DNA from: Pseudomonas entomophila
GTDB taxonomy: Bacteria > Pseudomonadota > Gammaproteobacteria > Pseudomonadales > Pseudomonadaceae
Reading direction: 5' to 3'
NCBI RefSeq assembly: GCF_029193575.1
Contig: NZ_JARGCS010000052.1
Span: 1 to 57,016 of the forward strand
Length of the DNA stretch: 57,016 bases
This document shows positions 8,966-17,970 of the stretch, in pieces. Made by a program: the position numbers and the translations under genes. Positions within the stretch are counted from its first letter, which is position 1, and every line of letters starts with the position of its first letter. Under the pieces are notes generated by a model. It saw only the letters and a list, made by a program, of their open reading frames with translations, ran no database searches and had not been told where the DNA came from.

Positions 8966-9463
8966 TCACACCAGCCCATGGGCCTTTTGCTTGAGTCTTT
9001 CGGTGTCCACTCGCACGAATACCGAATCGGCGCTGACCGTCAGCACATCCCCCGCCCAGACTTCGCAAAGCACCCGGCTCTTGCGCCCCACCGCGCCTTC
9101 CACCCGCGCCTTGAGCAGCAACTCGACCCCCATGGGCGTGGGGTTGAGGTAGGTCAGGTTGAGGGTGCCGGTAACGCAGTCGATGCGTGGCAGGCTGCCC
9201 GGCTCGCGGCCTTCGGCGCGGTAGTGATAGGCCATCGCGGTCCAGTTGGAGTGACAGTCGACCAACATCGCCAGCAGGCCGCCATAAACCAGGCCCGGCC
9301 AGCCGATGAAACCGCTATCGGGCGAGTGGCGGCTGATCAGGTGGATGCCGTCGGTGTCCCAGTGGCTGCGGATATGCAGGCCACTGGGGTGGGAACAGCC
9401 GCAGCCGTAGCAGGTGCCTTCGGGGGCGGCCAGTTCCTGAAGGGAAAGTGCGTGCTCGTTCAT
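8966..9463 (-). CDS. PaaI-like hotdog-fold thioesterase
   Basis: This is a probable acyl-CoA thioesterase of the hotdog superfamily, 165 aa. The family features are CYGCGCSHPSGL near residue 18 (a Cys-rich opening common in this subgroup), GFIGWPGLVYGGLLAMLVDC with the catalytic-loop region, and TGTLNLTYLNPTPMG. ATG 9461-9463 is chosen because AGGA lies upstream; a longer frame to 9499 lacks a ribosome site. The substrate is not evident from the neighbours. Confidence 0.88.
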   Translation of the reverse strand: MNEHALSLQELAAPEGTCYGCGCSHPSGLHIRSHWDTDGIHLISRHSPDSGFIGWPGLVYGGLLAMLVDCHSNWTAMAYHYRAEGREPGSLPRIDCVTGTLNLTYLNPTPMGVELLLKARVEGAVGRKSRVLCEVWAGDVLTVSADSVFVRVDTERLKQKAHGLV

Positions 9464-9596
9464 ACGCTTCCTGTGCTTGTTCGAATGGGAAGGCAGCACA
9501 GGGATAGTACGCCAATACGGGACAAACGACCTTTTCGACGCGCATGATTCCGAGCTGGAATGAACTTCTTCCTATTGGGCTCGGTACACACCCGCC

Positions 9597-9853
9597 ATGT
9601 CCAGACGCCTGATACCCTCCATCACTGCCCTGCACTGTTTCCAGTGCCGCGGCCCGCCAGCTGAGCTAGAGGAAATGCTCTTTCTCCAGCCGCCCCATCC
9701 TCGGCTACGGCGACGAGACCGAGATGCTGCTCATCGAACCCGGGCATCCACCTGGACATCCGCAACGAACTGGAGCCGTTCGCTTTGGTGCAGGCCAAGG
9801 CCGACATCGCCGTCTTCTTCGGCCAAGGCAACTGGACGAGGGCAAGTTGGTAG
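9597..9853 (+). pseudogene. Decayed LysR-type (GcvA-like) regulator
   Basis: Three fragments of one LysR regulator can be read in different frames. The intact start MSRRLIPSITALHCF at 9597 is the standard opening of GcvA-like regulators. After an extra base the frame continues AAAR, then jumps to QLEEML near 9657-9677, so the helix-turn-helix has been deleted. Further on, PGIHLDIRNELEPFALVQ (from 9740) and KADIAVFFGQGNW match the effector domain, and the frame closes at TAG 9851-9853. It stands just upstream of the aminotransferase, which the intact protein may once have controlled. No functional product is expected. Confidence 0.75.
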
Positions 9854-9970
9854 GGCCGGCACGAACTTCACGAATCCTAGGAATGAAACCAATCCAATAA
9901 TTCGTTTGCGAAACAACCCCGCGGCACGCTTCGATTGACGACAAACTCGAACACTAAGGCCCGCGTGTCC

Positions 9971-11221
9971 ATGAACCAGGAAAGCATCAGCCAGTCCATC
10001 GCCATCGTTCACCCGATCACACTTTCCCATGGCCGCAATGCCGAAGTCTGGGACACCGACGGCAAGCGCTACATCGACTTCGTCGGCGGCATTGGCGTGC
10101 TCAACCTGGGGCACTGCAACCCGGCAGTGGTCGAGGCGATCCAGGCCCAGGCCGCACGCCTGACCCACTACGCCTTCAACGCTGCGCCCCATGGCCCGTA
10201 CCTGACGCTGATGCAGCGCCTGACCGCGTTCGTGCCAGTCAGCTACCCGCTGGCGGGCATGCTGACCAACAGCGGCGCGGAAGCGGCGGAGAACGCCCTG
10301 AAGGTGGCGCGCGGTGCCACCGGCAAGCGCGCCATCATCGCCTTCGACGGTGCCTTCCATGGCCGCACCCTGGCAACCCTGAACCTCAACGGCAAGGTCG
10401 CGCCTTACAAGCAGCGGGTCGGTGAGCTGCCCGGCCCGGTGTATCACCTGCCCTACCCCAGCGCCGACACCGGCGTCACTTGCGAACAGGCGCTCAAGGC
10501 CCTGGAGCGCCTGTTCAGCGTGGAGCTGGCGGTGGAGGACGTGGCTGCGTTCATTCTCGAACCGGTTCAGGGTGAAGGCGGCTTCCTCGCCCTGGACCCC
10601 TACTTCGCCCAGGCCCTGCGGCGCTTCTGCGACGACCACGGGATCCTGATCATCATCGACGAGATCCAGTCGGGCTTCGGCCGCACCGGTCAGCGCTTCG
10701 CCTTCCCGCGCCTGGGCATCGAGCCGGACCTGCTATTGCTGGCCAAGAGCATCGCCGGCGGCATGCCGCTGGGTGCTGTGGTCGGGCGCCGCGAGCTGCT
10801 CGACGCGCTGCCCAAAGGCGGCCTGGGCGGCACCTACTCGGGCAACCCGATCGCCTGTGCCGCGGCATTGGCCAGCCTGGCGCAGATGAGCGATGAAAAC
10901 CTCGCCACCTGGGGTGAGCGCCAGGAGCAGGCGATAGTCGCCCGTCATGCGCGCTGGAAGGCCAGCGGACTGACCCCGGCACTGGGACGGCTGACCGGCG
11001 TGGGCGCCATGCGCGGCATCGAACTGGTCAATAGCGATGGCAGCCCGGCACCGGGGCAACTGGCAAAGGTGCTGGAGGCAGCGCGGGCCCGTGGGCTGCT
11101 GTTGATGCCCAGCGGCAAGGCGCGGCACATCATTCGTCTGCTGGCACCCCTGACCATCGAGCCGGCGGTGTTCGAGGAAGGGCTGGATATCCTCGAGCAG
11201 TGCCTGGGGGAGCTGAACTGA
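9971..11221 (+). CDS. Class III aminotransferase (4-aminobutyrate transaminase family)
   Basis: This PLP-dependent omega-amino transaminase probably moves the amino group of 4-aminobutyrate or a similar omega-amine to 2-oxoglutarate. The 416-aa length is normal. It shows the GGIGVLNLGHCNP opening, the cofactor phosphate-binding NSGAEAAENALKVAR, EPVQGEGGF, IIIDEIQSGFGRTG with the PLP-ring Asp, and the Schiff-base Lys in LLLLAKSIAGGMPLG. ATG 9971 begins MNQES; a TTG at 9935 would add a non-conserved tail. The ribosome site is weak. GabT is the best functional guess, but putrescine or beta-alanine use cannot be excluded. It follows a dead LysR gene and lacks an adjacent semialdehyde dehydrogenase. 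Confidence 0.88.
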   Translation: MNQESISQSIAIVHPITLSHGRNAEVWDTDGKRYIDFVGGIGVLNLGHCNPAVVEAIQAQAARLTHYAFNAAPHGPYLTLMQRLTAFVPVSYPLAGMLTNSGAEAAENALKVARGATGKRAIIAFDGAFHGRTLATLNLNGKVAPYKQRVGELPGPVYHLPYPSADTGVTCEQALKALERLFSVELAVEDVAAFILEPVQGEGGFLALDPYFAQALRRFCDDHGILIIIDEIQSGFGRTGQRFAFPRLGIEPDLLLLAKSIAGGMPLGAVVGRRELLDALPKGGLGGTYSGNPIACAAALASLAQMSDENLATWGERQEQAIVARHARWKASGLTPALGRLTGVGAMRGIELVNSDGSPAPGQLAKVLEAARARGLLLMPSGKARHIIRLLAPLTIEPAVFEEGLDILEQCLGELN

Positions 11222-11224
11222 ACC

Positions 11225-11524
11225 TTACAGGCCCAGTTCCTCGGGGGTGAGCATGTCGGATTCGAAAGCGATCCAGCCGCCTTCTAGTTCGGCGTGGCCG
11301 TTGACGATCGGACCGTAGTAGGTCAGGCCGTTCTCCAGTGTCACGCAGATGTGCGTAGCTGATTTCTCGGGGGCCGCGAGGGTACCGACGAAATGCACCT
11401 TCTTCAGGGTTTCAGTCACCGCTTCGAGGCCTACGCGCATGCCGGGGTTTTCCGATGCCTCGGCGTCACCGCCACGGTCTTCGGCGCTAATGGTCACGGT
11501 GGCGGTGTAGGGGTACTTGCTCAA
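11225..11524 (-). CDS. Hypothetical protein, 99 aa
   Basis: I do not recognise this protein. It is 99 aa, begins MSKYPYTATVTISAEDRGG, is acidic, and looks like a small soluble beta-rich fold (VHFVGTLAAPEKSATHICVT, then LENGLTYYGPIVNG). It has no signal peptide or membrane segment. It converges on the aminotransferase with three bases between the stops, which supports a real gene, and its codon usage resembles its neighbours. Confidence 0.7.
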   Translation of the reverse strand: MSKYPYTATVTISAEDRGGDAEASENPGMRVGLEAVTETLKKVHFVGTLAAPEKSATHICVTLENGLTYYGPIVNGHAELEGGWIAFESDMLTPEELGL

Positions 11525-11590
11525 GCGGGTGGCCTCGATGGGGAGTTGTGGGGGGCATAGGGTACGGCAGCGCAGGGGTGTTGTCTCTAG

Positions 11591-11628
11591 CGGCCCTATC
11601 GCGGGTCAAGCCCGCACCTATAGGGCCC
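11591..11628. repeat. REP-like palindrome
   Basis: Nested inverted repeats are present here. GCGGG and CCCGC pair around TCAAG, enclosed by CCCTAT at 11594-11599 and ATAGGG at 11620-11625. The sequence has the REP core and lies between divergently transcribed genes. Confidence 0.65.
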
Positions 11629-11759
11629 CCAGCGCTCCGACGGGCGGCGGGGTCGCTGCAGGAGCGGGCGGCCCGAACAGACACCCCTCTGCATGGCCTC
11701 CCCCGCCCCGATCTGTTAGGGTGCCCGCCGAAGCACGCCATACCACACGAGGACACCGA

Positions 11760-12188
11760 GTGAGCGCCGAAGAACCCCTGATCGCCGACCTGTTCGAGGT
11801 CGACAAACGCCTGACCCTCAAGCCCGTCGTGGACTTCAACACCTACCTGCGCAACGCCTTCGGCGACGGCCCGTGCCGCTGCCACCGCTGCGTCGAGCTG
11901 GGCGGCGACGAAAGCAGCTACAGCCACCGCCATACCTTCGAGCTGGAAGGCCGCCAAGTACATCGACGCTTCTCCAACACCGCAGGCAGCGACGTGCTGC
12001 AGGCACTGAAGAAGGCTTGGCTGTCCTACACCAAGGGCGAGCTGCGGGTCGTAGGCGAACTGGACCTGGCCACCGTCAAGACCTTCACCGAAAGCGCCCT
12101 GCACGAGCGCCTGCTGGCCCTGTTGCCAGCCAGCGGCCTGGCCCGCGAGATGGACGGCACCTGGCAGTTGCAGGCCCAGGCCGACTGA
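11760..12188 (+). CDS. Hypothetical protein with Cys/His cluster, upstream of fusA2
   Basis: I do not recognise a family. The 142-aa protein starts at GTG 11760-11762, with GAGG seven bases upstream, and begins MSAEEPLIADLFEVDK. Near residue 39 it has CRCHRCVELGGDES followed by YSHRHTFE, giving three Cys and several His residues close together, which suggests a metal site. The rest appears helical (SDVLQALKKAWLSYTKGELR). It ends 72 bases before the EF-G gene on the same strand, so co-expression is possible, although a hairpin lies between them. Confidence 0.75.
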   Translation: MSAEEPLIADLFEVDKRLTLKPVVDFNTYLRNAFGDGPCRCHRCVELGGDESSYSHRHTFELEGRQVHRRFSNTAGSDVLQALKKAWLSYTKGELRVVGELDLATVKTFTESALHERLLALLPASGLAREMDGTWQLQAQAD

Positions 12189-12205
12189 CAGCCAGGCGGT
12201 GCGGC

Positions 12206-12252
12206 AGGATTCTCCCGGTCTGCTAACGTGGGAGAATCCTCACCTGCAGGTG
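12206..12252 (+). promoter_or_regulatory. Palindromic leader before fusA2
   Basis: An 11-base perfect inverted repeat (AGGATTCTCCC at 12206-12216, GGGAGAATCCT at 12230-12240, 13-base spacer) is followed at once by the 12-base palindrome CACCTGCAGGTG (12241-12252). The second contains the AGGTG ribosome site of fusA2. There is no T-run, so a simple terminator is unlikely. An operator, or an RNA structure that hides the ribosome site, are both possible. Confidence 0.5.
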
Positions 12253-12260
12253 ACCCGACC

Positions 12261-14372
12261 ATGGCCCGCACAACCCCCATCGAGCTGTACCGCAACATCG
12301 GCATCGTCGCCCATGTGGACGCCGGCAAGACCACCACCACCGAACGCATCCTGTTCTACACCGGGGTCAACCACAAGATGGGCGAGGTGCACGACGGCGC
12401 CGCGACCATGGACTGGATGGCCCAGGAGCAGGAGCGCGGCATCACCATCACCTCGGCGGCGACCACGGCCTTCTGGCAAGGCTCGACCAAGCAATTCGCC
12501 GACAAGTACCGCTTCAACATCATCGATACCCCCGGCCACGTCGACTTCACCATCGAGGTGGAGCGCTCGCTGCGCGTGCTCGATGGCGCGGTGGTGGTGT
12601 TCAGTGGCGCCGACGGGGTCGAGCCGCAGTCCGAGACGGTGTGGCGCCAGGCCAACAAGTACCATGTGCCGCGCCTGGCCTACATCAACAAGATGGACCG
12701 CCAGGGCGCCGATTTCCTGCGCGTGGTCAAGCAGATCGACCAGCGCCTGGGCCATCACCCTGTGCCGATCCAGCTGGCCATCGGAGCAGAGGAAAACTTC
12801 ATCGGCCAGATCGACCTGGTGAAGATGAAGGCCATCTACTGGAACGAGGGCGACCAGGGCACCAGTTACCGCGAGGAGGATATCCCCGCCGAATTGCAGG
12901 CCCTGGCAGACGAATGGCGCGCACACATGGTCGAAGCCGCCGCCGAAGCCAATGACGAACTGACCTTGAAGTTTCTCGAAGGCGAAGAACTGAGCGTCGA
13001 TGAAATCAAGGCCGCGCTGCGCCAGCGCACGATCGCCAACGAGATCGTGCCGACCATCCTCGGCTCGTCGTTCAAGAACAAGGGCGTGCCGCTGATGCTC
13101 GACGCGGTGATCGACTACCTGCCCGCGCCCAGCGAAATCCCCGCGATCAAGGGCACCGACCCGGACGACGAGAACAAGCACCTGGAACGCCACGCCGACG
13201 ACCACGAGCCGTTCTCGGCGCTGGCCTTCAAGATCGCCACCGACCCCTTCGTCGGCACCCTCACCTTCGCCCGCGTCTATTCCGGGGTGCTCAGCTCAGG
13301 CAACGCGGTGCTCAACTCGGTCAAGGGCAAGAAGGAGCGCATCGGCCGCATGGTGCAGATGCACGCCAACCAACGCGCCGAGATCAAGGACGTGTGCGCC
13401 GGCGACATCGCCGCCTTGATCGGCATGAAGGACGTGACCACCGGCGACACCCTGTGCGACCTCGACAAGCCGATCATCCTCGAGCGCATGGACTTCCCCG
13501 ACCCGGTGATCTCCGTGGCGGTGGAACCCAAGACCAAGGGCGACCAGGAGAAGATGGGCATCGCCCTGGGCAAGCTGGCCCAGGAAGACCCCTCGTTCCG
13601 GGTCAAGACCGACGAAGAGACCGGCCAGACGATCATCTCCGGCATGGGCGAGCTGCACCTGGACATCATCGTCGACCGCATGCGCCGTGAGTTCAATGTC
13701 GAGGCCAACATCGGCAAGCCGCAGGTGGCGTACCGCGAGAAGATCCGCAACACCTGCGAGATCGAAGGCCGCTTCGTGCGCCAGTCCGGCGGGCGCGGCC
13801 AGTATGGCCACTGCTGGATCCGCTTCGCCCCGGGCGACGAGGGCAAGGAAGGCCTGGAGTTCATCAACGAAGTCGTCGGCGGCGTGGTGCCGCGCGAGTA
13901 CATCCCGGCGATCCAGAAAGGCATCGAGGAGCAGATGAAGAACGGCGTGCTCGCCGGCTACCCGCTGATCAGCCTGAAAGCGGCGGTGTACGACGGCTCG
14001 TACCACGACGTCGACTCCAACGAGATGGCCTACAAGATCGCCGCATCCATGGCCACCAAGCAGCTGTCGCAAAAAGGCGGCGCGGTGCTGCTGGAGCCGG
14101 TGATGAAGGTCGAGGTGGTGACGCCGGAAGAATACCAGGGCGATATCCTCGGCGACCTGAGCCGGCGCCGCGGGATGATCCAGGACGGTGACGAGACGCC
14201 CGCCGGCAAGGTGATCCGTGCCGAAGTGCCGTTGGGCGAGATGTTCGGCTATGCCACGTCGATGCGCTCGATGACCCAGGGGCGGGCGAGCTTCTCGATG
14301 GAGTTCACCCGCTATGCCGAGGCGCCGGCGAGCATTGCCGATGCGATCGTGAAGAAGAACCGGGGGGAATAG
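12261..14372 (+). CDS. fusA: Elongation factor G, second copy (EF-G 2)
   Basis: This is a translational GTPase that moves tRNA and mRNA through the ribosome or helps recycle it. The 703-aa protein has all EF-G parts. The GTPase motifs are AHVDAGKTT (residues 17-25), DTPGHVDF and NKMD; these are followed by domains II-V with RQSGGRGQYGHCWI and the C-terminal block ending in MTQGRASFSMEF. It is not in a str operon (no rpsL, rpsG or tuf nearby), so it should be the extra fusA found in Pseudomonas. ATG 12261 follows AGGTG inside a palindrome. Confidence 0.95.
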   Translation: MARTTPIELYRNIGIVAHVDAGKTTTTERILFYTGVNHKMGEVHDGAATMDWMAQEQERGITITSAATTAFWQGSTKQFADKYRFNIIDTPGHVDFTIEVERSLRVLDGAVVVFSGADGVEPQSETVWRQANKYHVPRLAYINKMDRQGADFLRVVKQIDQRLGHHPVPIQLAIGAEENFIGQIDLVKMKAIYWNEGDQGTSYREEDIPAELQALADEWRAHMVEAAAEANDELTLKFLEGEELSVDEIKAALRQRTIANEIVPTILGSSFKNKGVPLMLDAVIDYLPAPSEIPAIKGTDPDDENKHLERHADDHEPFSALAFKIATDPFVGTLTFARVYSGVLSSGNAVLNSVKGKKERIGRMVQMHANQRAEIKDVCAGDIAALIGMKDVTTGDTLCDLDKPIILERMDFPDPVISVAVEPKTKGDQEKMGIALGKLAQEDPSFRVKTDEETGQTIISGMGELHLDIIVDRMRREFNVEANIGKPQVAYREKIRNTCEIEGRFVRQSGGRGQYGHCWIRFAPGDEGKEGLEFINEVVGGVVPREYIPAIQKGIEEQMKNGVLAGYPLISLKAAVYDGSYHDVDSNEMAYKIAASMATKQLSQKGGAVLLEPVMKVEVVTPEEYQGDILGDLSRRRGMIQDGDETPAGKVIRAEVPLGEMFGYATSMRSMTQGRASFSMEFTRYAEAPASIADAIVKKNRGE

Positions 14373-14399
14373 CCCCCGGCATCGTTTGCGCTTGGGCCG

Positions 14400-14485
14400 G
14401 CGCTATCGCGGGGCAAGCCCCACGGTACCCCGCTGGTTTCGGCATCAGCAGGGTGCCTGTGGGAACGGGCTTGCCCCGCGATGAC
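14400..14485. repeat. REP pair between fusA2 and SulP transporter
   Basis: Two REP units in opposite orientation are present: CGCTATCGCGGGGCAAGCCC at 14401 and GTGGGAACGGGCTTGCCCCG with CGATGAC near 14459-14485. They lie between convergent genes and can form a large hairpin, the usual setting for such pairs. Confidence 0.8.
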
Positions 14486-14508
14486 GTCGACTCATCCAGC
14501 ACTGAACC

Positions 14509-15951
14509 TCAATGCTGCTCCCCCGCCCGCCGCAACAGCTTCTTGCAGCGCTCCGACAGGTGCACCACGCGCAGGTGCTTGCCCACCCGGGAATACCGCT
14601 CGCGCAAGGTCTGCAACGCCGCGATCGCCGAATAATCGACGAAGCTCAGGTGCTTGCAGTCCAGCATCACGCTGGCCGGATCACCGGCCGGGTCGAACTG
14701 CTCGAGAAACGGCGTGGTGGAGGCGAAGAACAGCGTGCCATGCACCTGGTAATGCTTGACCCCCTCGCCGTCCTCATGGCTGTCGGCATACAACTCCCGG
14801 GCATGCTGCCAGGCGAAGTTCACCGCAGCGATGACGATCCCGAACAGCACCGCCGTCGCCAGGTCGGTGAACACCGTCACCACGGTTACCGCGATGATCG
14901 CCAGTACGTCGCTCACCGGCACCTTGTGCAGCACCCGCAACGAAGCCCAGGCAAAGGTCTGCTGCGCCACCACGAACATCACCCCCACCAACGCCGCCAG
15001 CGGAATGCGCTCGATCATCGGCGACAGGAACAGAATGAACAGCAGGATCATCACCCCGGCCACTGCACCCGACAAACGCCCACGGCCATTGGAACTGAGA
15101 TTGATCACGGTCTGGCCGATCATCGCGCAACCGCCCATGCCGCCACACAGGCCCGAGACCATGTTGGCCGCGCCCAGGGCCACGCACTCGCGATCAGGGT
15201 AGCCACGGCTCTCGGTGATCTCGTCGGTAAGGTTGAGGGTCAGCAGGGTTTCCAGCAGACCGACCATGGCCATCAGCAGCGCGTAGGGGGCGATGACTTT
15301 CAGGGTTTCCAGGTTCCACGGCACGTCTGGCCAGGCCAGTTGCGGCAGGCCGCCGGCGATGTGGGCCATGTCGCCGAGGGTACGCGTGGGCAGGTCGAGC
15401 AGGAACACCAACAGCCCCACGCCCAAGATCGCCACCAGCGCCGGCGGCACCGCGCGGGTAAGTTTCGGCAGCGCGTAGACCACCAGCATGGTCAGCGCCA
15501 CCAGCCCCATCATCAGGTACAGCGATGTACCCGTCAGCCAGCGCTCACCGTCCTTGAAGTGCTCAAGCTGCGCCAGGGCGATGACGATGGCCAGGCCATT
15601 GACGAAGCCCAGCATCACGGGATGCGGCACCAGACGCACCAGCTTGCCCAGGCGCAAGGCGCCGAACAGGATCATCAGCATGCCGCCGAGCAGCACCGTG
15701 GCCAGCAGGTATTGGGCACCGTGCTGCACCACCAGGGCGACGATCACCACCGCCATCGAGCCGGCCGCGCCGGAGATCATCCCCGGGCGACCACCGAACA
15801 AAGCGGTCAGGGTACAAATGATGAAGGCGCCGTACAGGCCCATCAGCGGGTTGAGGTGGGCCACCAGGGCGAAGGCGATGCACTCGGGCACCAGCGCGAA
15901 GGAGGTGGTCAGGCCTGCGAGCAGGTCGGCGCGAAGTCGGGCGGGTTTCAT
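14509..15951 (-). CDS. SulP family inorganic anion transporter with STAS domain
   Basis: This is an inner-membrane anion carrier (sulfate, bicarbonate or similar) of 480 aa. The membrane domain shows the SulP pattern (LVPECIAFALVAHLNPLMGLYG, GAAGSMAVVIVALV, a dozen hydrophobic helices). A C-terminal STAS regulatory domain follows from about residue 395 (VHGTLFFASTTPF, then MLDCKHLSFVDYSAIAAL). The ATG at 15951 begins MKPARLRADLLAG. The ion cannot be told from sequence; no carbonic anhydrase is fused or adjacent. Confidence 0.92.
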   Translation of the reverse strand: MKPARLRADLLAGLTTSFALVPECIAFALVAHLNPLMGLYGAFIICTLTALFGGRPGMISGAAGSMAVVIVALVVQHGAQYLLATVLLGGMLMILFGALRLGKLVRLVPHPVMLGFVNGLAIVIALAQLEHFKDGERWLTGTSLYLMMGLVALTMLVVYALPKLTRAVPPALVAILGVGLLVFLLDLPTRTLGDMAHIAGGLPQLAWPDVPWNLETLKVIAPYALLMAMVGLLETLLTLNLTDEITESRGYPDRECVALGAANMVSGLCGGMGGCAMIGQTVINLSSNGRGRLSGAVAGVMILLFILFLSPMIERIPLAALVGVMFVVAQQTFAWASLRVLHKVPVSDVLAIIAVTVVTVFTDLATAVLFGIVIAAVNFAWQHARELYADSHEDGEGVKHYQVHGTLFFASTTPFLEQFDPAGDPASVMLDCKHLSFVDYSAIAALQTLRERYSRVGKHLRVVHLSERCKKLLRRAGEQH

Positions 15952-16049
15952 GGATTTGCGGTATCCAGCACCTACAGAGTAGGAAGCGACGTTTCGAATG
16001 GGAGCGCGATGTTACGGAAAATGTCCGACAGCGGCGAGCACGGCTCGAC

Positions 16050-17765
16050 TCAACGTACCCGCTCGCGGCTCTGCACGGCCAGGTCCAGGGCGCGCTGCAT
16101 GTCCAACCGTGCCGAGCGGCCGAGGTCCGGGTGGTTTAGCCGACCGTTACGCTCCGAAGGCAGGATCGGCGCGGTCAGGTCCTCGGCGTCCATGGCTTCG
16201 AAGTCCTGCTCCGGGCCCAGGGTCAATGCACTGCGGCGCAATAAGGTACGCAGCTGCTCAGGGGTCAGTTGCGGGTTGATCGACAGCATTGCCGCTACTG
16301 TCGCGGCCACCAGCGGCGTGGCATAGGAGGTACCGCAGTGGGGTTCATCGGCCTGCGTCGGCTGGATGCACGCGGCGGCGCTGATGTCCACGCGCATATC
16401 GATGTTCGAGCTACGACGCTTGACCACGTGGCGCGGGTCGTCCACCGGCGTGTCCTGGCCACTGCGCTGGTGGCCGCCGACCACCAGCAACTGCTCGGTG
16501 ACGAACGACGACGGCAGGCGGTACTCGTCGGTACCCGACCAGGAGGCGCCATTGCCCGCCGAATTGACCACCACCACATCCGGGTGCTTGGCTCGCAGCC
16601 AGAGGAAGAATTCCTCCAGCAGCTCCTCGTAACCACTCATGGCCAGGCCCGAGCGCACTAACGAATCGACTTCGTCGCCCGCCACATCCCGAGCGCCTAC
16701 ACGGTGGAGGCCCCAGCTCCAGTTCAGCACCCGCACGCCGTCCTCGACCAGGTTCACCGATGCGGCGATATTGGCGGTGATACCGGCATCGCTGTTGCGC
16801 TCGACAATCACCTCGAAACCCGGGCTGGCCGGGCCCAGCCCCGTGAGAAAACCGCCCGCCACGCCTTCGCCACGTGCCGCCAATATTCCGGCCACATGGC
16901 TGCCATGCCCCTGCGCGCGATCGCCATCACGGCCATAGAGACAGGTAGCCCTGGGCAGGCAAGCACCCCGGTAAGCGCTGAAGGCTGGCGCGTCGAAGTC
17001 CACCTCGCGCTCGATCACGCCGATGCGCACCGGCTGTACCGGCACGGCCGAGGCCGACACGCGCCGCTGGTAGTAGTAGAGGGCGTCCATGAAACGGTTG
17101 GCGGCCCATTCGTCCGCCTGGCTGAGGGCCTTTTCGGCTCGGCCCGCGCCCTCCTCGCCGCGCTCAGGGGCAGACTCTTCGATGACCACCGCGTCCACGC
17201 TGGTTTCGCTGCCTATGCGCAGCACCAGCGCATCACGCTGCACCAAGTCGCGCACCGGCAGGCGCAGCTGGTAGACGTTCAGCGGGGGGATAGCGCCGAC
17301 CAGCGTGGCGCCGTACTTCTCGGCGATGCGCCGCGCCTCCTGGAGGCCGTCGTGTTTTTCCTCGATCAACAGGCTGACCAGGTCGAGGTAGGTGGTCAGG
17401 CCATCCATGTTCTTCGCCACCGCCTCGGGGCCGGCAGCGACCACATGGCTGCGCTGGCGGGTGAGCCACACGGGGTTGCTTTTCTGCTCCCCGGCCTGCA
17501 ACCACAACGGCGCGCTGCGTTGCTCGGGCGTCTCCAGGGTAAGCATGAGGGTATCGGCGTCGCGTTCGATCGCCCGGTCGGGAAGACGGCTTCCACCGAG
17601 CCACACCTGCGGCATCGCCGCGCCCATGCCTTGGGTGCGCAGGCACCAGCGCTGCGGGGTGTCGGCCAGCACGTCGGCGCAGCGTTGCAGGTGCTGGATG
17701 CGCAGGGCGTCCTGGGCATGCACGCCTTGGGCGAGGAGTAGGAGCAGGATGAGCTGGCGCTTCAT
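16050..17765 (-). CDS. Exported S8 family (subtilisin-like) peptidase with altered Asp box
   Basis: This secreted or periplasmic subtilase has 571 aa. A signal peptide (MKRQLILLLLLAQGVHA) opens the protein when ATG 17763-17765 is used. About 230 residues of non-catalytic N-terminal region with two Cys come next, then the peptidase domain. The His box is intact (GHGSHVAGILA, His287) and so is the Ser box (CGTSYATPLVAA, Ser480). The first box reads IGVIEREVDF, with Glu252 where the catalytic Asp of IDSG-type boxes belongs. It is therefore either a peptidase with a Glu, one using Asp256 or Asp258, or an inactive homologue. It is divergent from the secretin-like gene. Confidence 0.85.
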   Translation of the reverse strand: MKRQLILLLLLAQGVHAQDALRIQHLQRCADVLADTPQRWCLRTQGMGAAMPQVWLGGSRLPDRAIERDADTLMLTLETPEQRSAPLWLQAGEQKSNPVWLTRQRSHVVAAGPEAVAKNMDGLTTYLDLVSLLIEEKHDGLQEARRIAEKYGATLVGAIPPLNVYQLRLPVRDLVQRDALVLRIGSETSVDAVVIEESAPERGEEGAGRAEKALSQADEWAANRFMDALYYYQRRVSASAVPVQPVRIGVIEREVDFDAPAFSAYRGACLPRATCLYGRDGDRAQGHGSHVAGILAARGEGVAGGFLTGLGPASPGFEVIVERNSDAGITANIAASVNLVEDGVRVLNWSWGLHRVGARDVAGDEVDSLVRSGLAMSGYEELLEEFFLWLRAKHPDVVVVNSAGNGASWSGTDEYRLPSSFVTEQLLVVGGHQRSGQDTPVDDPRHVVKRRSSNIDMRVDISAAACIQPTQADEPHCGTSYATPLVAATVAAMLSINPQLTPEQLRTLLRRSALTLGPEQDFEAMDAEDLTAPILPSERNGRLNHPDLGRSARLDMQRALDLAVQSRERVR

Positions 17766-17970
17766 GGGCGCGTTCCGGTCGGGCCTTTTTGCTGCGACTG
17801 CCGGAGCCAATCAAAGGTTCAGCGCAGCCTGCTCCGGCCCGCCTGCGTCCCGATCGCACCGCAAGCTCCTCTGCGCAGGGCCATGGCAAATTCAAATCCC
17901 TGTGATCCACACCCGGCACAATGCTGACAAATTTGCCATCATGTTCATTCCACCTGCGGAGAACACGGAC

